Made by a program: the position numbers and the translations under genes. Positions 6,474-8,465 of a DNA stretch of 8,465 bases are shown here, piece by piece. The stretch's first letter is position 1, and each line of letters starts with the position of its first letter. Under the pieces are notes generated by a model that worked only from the letters and a program-made list of their open reading frames with translations, was not told where the DNA came from and made no database searches. The stretch is taken from NCBI GenBank assembly GCA_946563605.1, contig CAMNVW010000054.1:1-8465 (forward strand), given 5' to 3'. Source of the DNA: an uncultured Clostridia bacterium. GTDB taxonomy: Bacteria > Bacillota > Clostridia > Oscillospirales > Ruminococcaceae.

Positions 6474-6501
6474 ATTATAGCACAAAATCTGCTATTATCA
6501 A
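6474..6501 (-). promoter_or_regulatory. Extended -10 sigma-A-type promoter of the oxidoreductase-ptsH-ptsI unit
   Basis: On the minus strand TTGATA (complement of 6496-6501) is followed after 16 bases by a perfect TATAAT (complement of 6474-6479), with TG one base upstream of it, an extended -10. Transcription would start near 6467, leaving a leader of about 87 nt before the ATG at 6380. This is the best promoter in the window. A cre-like box overlaps the -35. Confidence 0.85.
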
Positions 6502-6511
6502 AGCGTTTTCT
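6498..6511 (+). promoter_or_regulatory. Cre-like box (possible CcpA site) overlapping the -35
   Basis: TCAAAGCGTTTTCT matches 13 of 14 positions of the Firmicute catabolite-responsive consensus TGWAARCGYTWNCW; only the second base differs. It overlaps four bases of the -35 (6498-6501), centred roughly 38 bp upstream of the predicted start. Its place before the operon encoding HPr, whose Ser46-phosphorylated form is the CcpA partner, makes it plausible. The motif is short and degenerate, so binding is unproven, and activation or repression cannot be decided. Confidence 0.5.
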
Positions 6512-6515
6512 TTCA

Positions 6516-6610
6516 CCAGATTGAATCTGGACACAATTCTCTGTTTGAGCTTCAAGAAACTCGGAAGCTTTTTGAAGCTCAAACAGGGGTATGGGGACAA
6601 CGTCCACATA
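6516..6610. repeat. Three-hairpin cluster in the 3' region of the first DegV gene
   Basis: Three hairpins lie between the DegV stop and the operon promoter. The first, 6590-6610, has GGAC/GTCC around an AAC loop, a G-A mismatch and outer arms TATG/CATA; it contains the 12-base core shared with 2293-2304. The second is a long stem with perfect 15-bp arms (6541-6555 and 6572-6586), extendable to 18 with one wobble. The third has arms CCAGAT and ATCTGG (6516-6521, 6525-6530) around TGA, like 2013-2027. None is followed by a T-tract on either strand, so termination of the DegV transcript here is uncertain. The cluster may instead be repeat modules of the kind seen after feoB. Confidence 0.7.
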
Positions 6611-6613
6611 TCT

Positions 6614-7489
6614 TTATTTACTCTCCCCCATAAAGCTGAGGGCGAGTGCGCTTGGACCGCCATGCGAACCGATGACCGGTCCAATGGGATGGATCATCGC
6701 TTTGCTGATGCCAAATTTTTCGCGCACCAGTTCTGCAAGATACTCTGCATCCTCCAAGCAGTCTCCATGGCTGATATAGATTTTCTCGTTTTGCGCTGCA
6801 AAGCTGCCGATGTGCTCCTCCATCTTTTCAACGAGCATTTGAATCGCCCGCTTTCTTCCTCTTGCCTTATCCGCTGCCACCAGATTTCCGCTTTCATCGA
6901 GCTTTAAAATCGGCTTGATGCCGATGGCTGTACCGATAAATGCCGTTGTTTTGGAAACACGTCCGCCGCGGTAAAGATGCTTGAGGTCGTCCACCGTCGC
7001 ATAAAGGCAGAAATGCTTTCGGTTTTCCTTCACCCACTGTGCGATTTCCGCTAAGGTTTTGCCCGCCTTTTTCATCTGCACTGCCTTGTCAACCACTAAG
7101 CCTTCAGCCAAACTTCCTACCAGTGTGTCGATCACCTCGATGGTACGCTCGGGAAACTCCTCCTTCAATTCCTCCGCCGCGATCTTCGCGCTGTTGAAAC
7201 TGCCGCTGACCGCCGAGCTCAACGCCAGATGCAGGATATCCTTCCCCTGACGAAGGTAGCTTCGGAATACCCTTTCTGCCTGCTCTGGATTGACCTGCTG
7301 TGTTTTTGGCATCGCACCGTCGCGCAGCTTTTGGTAAAATTCTTCCGCAGGCAGGTGCGGTCTTTCTTCCGTTCCGTAGGTGATACCGTCTATTGTACAA
7401 GAAAGCGACAAAACACCGATTTCATTTTCCTCAATAAAACTTTCCGGCAAATCTGCTGCATTGTCCGTCGTGATTACAAAGTTGTTCAT
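6614..7489 (-). CDS. DegV-family protein, probable fatty-acid-binding FakB-type
   Basis: The 291-residue product is full length for the family. DegV proteins bind a fatty acid and, as FakB, present it to the kinase FakA for phosphorylation and entry into phospholipid synthesis in Firmicutes. Family signatures appear in order: TTDNAADLP (residues 7-15), the TQQ ligand loop (63-65), LSSAVSGSFNSA (90-101), YRGGRVSKTTAFIG (173-186) with the conserved arginine, and the C-terminal IGSHGGPSALAL (273-284) with the conserved histidine. The Ser/Thr residues of the second and third motifs contact the carboxylate in characterised FakB proteins. ATG at 7489 is chosen because GGAGG (complement of 7498-7502) is eight bases upstream; two nearer ATGs upstream overlap that site. 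A paralog precedes it on the same strand, 232 bp away beyond a terminator, suggesting tandem duplication. No FakA gene is visible. Ligand specificity is unknown. Confidence 0.93.
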   Translation of the reverse strand: MNNFVITTDNAADLPESFIEENEIGVLSLSCTIDGITYGTEERPHLPAEEFYQKLRDGAMPKTQQVNPEQAERVFRSYLRQGKDILHLALSSAVSGSFNSAKIAAEELKEEFPERTIEVIDTLVGSLAEGLVVDKAVQMKKAGKTLAEIAQWVKENRKHFCLYATVDDLKHLYRGGRVSKTTAFIGTAIGIKPILKLDESGNLVAADKARGRKRAIQMLVEKMEEHIGSFAAQNEKIYISHGDCLEDAEYLAELVREKFGISKAMIHPIGPVIGSHGGPSALALSFMGESK

Positions 7490-7589
7490 TTCTATTTCCT
7501 CCATCATATATGGTCTGACACCATTTTGTCAGCCACAACAAAATGTACTTTATGTTACATATTACGAAGTTTTGCCGCAGAAAGCAAGA

Positions 7590-7617
7590 AAAAGATGTAA
7601 CCTTAGTTACATCTTTT
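7590..7617. terminator. Intrinsic terminator between the two DegV genes
   Basis: A perfect 12-bp stem has arms at 7590-7601 and 7606-7617 (core GATGTAAC/GTTACATC) and a four-base loop. On the minus strand it is followed by TTTTTCTTGCTTT, so it could end the transcript of the upstream DegV gene, about 105 bp after that stop. The plus strand has a shorter T-run. A third copy of GTTACAT at 7554-7560 could pair with the first arm (7595-7601) as an alternative. Confidence 0.75.
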
Positions 7618-7647
7618 CTGTATTGCACATTTTCAATTTTATAAAAC

Positions 7648-7713
7648 TGGTCATTCTTTCCATAAACAAAATGACCATTCGTTTTTTCTGCTCCAACAAA
7701 GCAACAGAAAAAA
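7648..7713. repeat. Two inverted repeats downstream of the second DegV gene
   Basis: Arms TGGTCATT (7648-7655) and AATGACCA (7670-7677) form a perfect 8-bp inverted repeat spaced 22 bp start to start, about two helical turns. Next, arms TTTTTTCTG (7682-7690) and CAGAAAAAA (7705-7713) form a 9-bp AT-rich stem with a 14-base loop, only 8 bp from the DegV stop. Neither has a T-tract in the required place. Operator, transcript-end structure or chance are all possible. The remaining 214-bp gap holds no gene that I can see. Confidence 0.4.
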
Positions 7714-7721
7714 TGTATGTT

Positions 7722-8465
7722 CTATCTGGTCTCACCCAGAAAAAACAGCGCCAATGTTCCGGGGCCGGAATGTGCGCCGATGGTTGCACCGACATTGTTG
7801 ATTAAAAATTCATCGTAGCCGAAGCGTTCCTGCACCAGTTTTGCAAGATAATTTGCGTCCTCTACACAGTCGCCGTGGCTGATAAAGATTCTCTGTTTCT
7901 GACCGCGATAGCTGCCGATGTTTTCCTCCATTTTGTCAACAAGCGCCTGGATGGATTGTTTTCTTCCACGCACTTTGGAAAGCGGAACCAGTTTGCCCTC
8001 TGTATCCACGTGCAGAACCGGTTTAATGCCGATCATCGTGCCAAGCAAAGCGGTTGTTTTGGAGATTCTGCCGCCTCTTTGGAGGTATTTGAGGTCATCA
8101 ACGGTGAACAGATGGCAAAGATGCTGGATATTTTCCTCTAACCACTGCTCAACTTCGCCAATGGTTTTGCCCTTCTGCTGTAATCTGAGCGCATAATCCA
8201 CCAGCAAGCCTTGTCCCAAAGAAGCGCAGAGCGAATCAACAACAATGATTTTTCTGTCCGGAAATTCCTCTTTCAAGCTTTCCGCCGCAATGCGCATCGT
8301 GTTTGCCGTACCGCTTAAACCGGAAGAAAACGCGATATGCAGCAGATCCTTGCCCTGCGACAGAACCTCACGGAACAGCTGTATGCTTTCTTCAAAGCTT
8401 GCCTGTTGTGTTTTGGTCTCTGCACCTGCGCGCATTTTGTCATAAAACACTTTCAGCTCTTCATC
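7722..8465 (-). CDS. Second DegV-family protein, N-terminus cut by the window
   Basis: The reading frame is open to the last base of the window, so the start lies beyond it. The visible 247 residues begin at DEELKVFYDKM and align with the neighbouring DegV protein from its residue 45 or so, leaving about 44 residues missing, including the first signature. TKTQQ, FSSGLSGTANTM, LQRGGRISKTTALLGTMIG and the C-terminal IGAHSGPGTLAL are all present, including the conserved arginine and histidine, so it looks functional. It shares long matching stretches with its neighbour, such as HGDCxEDAxYLA, consistent with duplication and divergence. The fourth codon of the glycine motif loop and the ligand-loop residues differ (ASFEES against VNPEQA), which may mean different fatty-acid preference; that is inference. 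The GTG at 8450 is an internal valine codon, not a start. Confidence 0.93.
   Translation of the reverse strand, partial: DEELKVFYDKMRAGAETKTQQASFEESIQLFREVLSQGKDLLHIAFSSGLSGTANTMRIAAESLKEEFPDRKIIVVDSLCASLGQGLLVDYALRLQQKGKTIGEVEQWLEENIQHLCHLFTVDDLKYLQRGGRISKTTALLGTMIGIKPVLHVDTEGKLVPLSKVRGRKQSIQALVDKMEENIGSYRGQKQRIFISHGDCVEDANYLAKLVQERFGYDEFLINNVGATIGAHSGPGTLALFFLGETR

Noticed and set aside
6381..6485. Earlier start for the oxidoreductase at 6485
   Set aside because: It lies upstream of the predicted transcript start near 6467 and the extra 35 residues precede the Rossmann strand without family similarity.

Overview
The window looks like chromosomal DNA of a low-GC-lineage Firmicute with moderate base composition, probably a gut-type clostridium (Oscillospiraceae/Ruminococcaceae-like). 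The evidence is strong AGGAGG-type ribosome binding sites, an HPr with both His15 and the regulatory Ser46 typical of Firmicutes, tandem DegV/FakB genes, and an abundance of palindromic intergenic repeats. The genus assignment is inference; no marker gene is present.

Layout. A FeoB ferrous-iron transporter, cut at its 5' end, fills 1-1986 on the plus strand. A gene-free stretch of about 470 bp (1987-2455) follows and is packed with short hairpins and repeats, ending in a strong bidirectional terminator. A small XRE regulator (2456-2761) lies on the minus strand. A second repeat-rich stretch (2762-3021) leads to the 3' end of the next unit. Everything from there is on the minus strand. In transcription order there is a partial DegV protein (8465-7722), a complete DegV protein (7489-6614), then a probable operon of a Gfo/Idh/MocA oxidoreductase (6380-5091), ptsH/HPr (5029-4766) and ptsI/Enzyme I (4731-3022). 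The operon has a clear extended -10 promoter at 6474-6501 with a cre-like CcpA box overlapping its -35.

How the genes relate. HPr and Enzyme I are the general phosphotransferase proteins that feed phosphate from PEP to sugar permeases. Their apparent co-transcription with a sugar-type dehydrogenase under a cre-like site suggests a carbohydrate-responsive unit. The two DegV proteins are probably fatty-acid-binding FakB paralogs. FeoB and the XRE gene have no evident functional link to the rest.

The most notable signal is non-coding. A chain of four consecutive hairpins occurs twice, once in the 3' UTR of feoB (2107-2205) and once directly after the ptsI stop codon (3020-2928). Both copies are sense-oriented relative to the upstream gene. 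The stems differ by compensatory base-pair changes and paired insertions, while a 28-bp outer block is identical. Other hairpin modules recur with similar behaviour: a near-identical 39-bp direct repeat, a GGGACAACGTCC hairpin and a TGA-loop hairpin. Together they suggest a modular family of 3'-UTR hairpin repeats.
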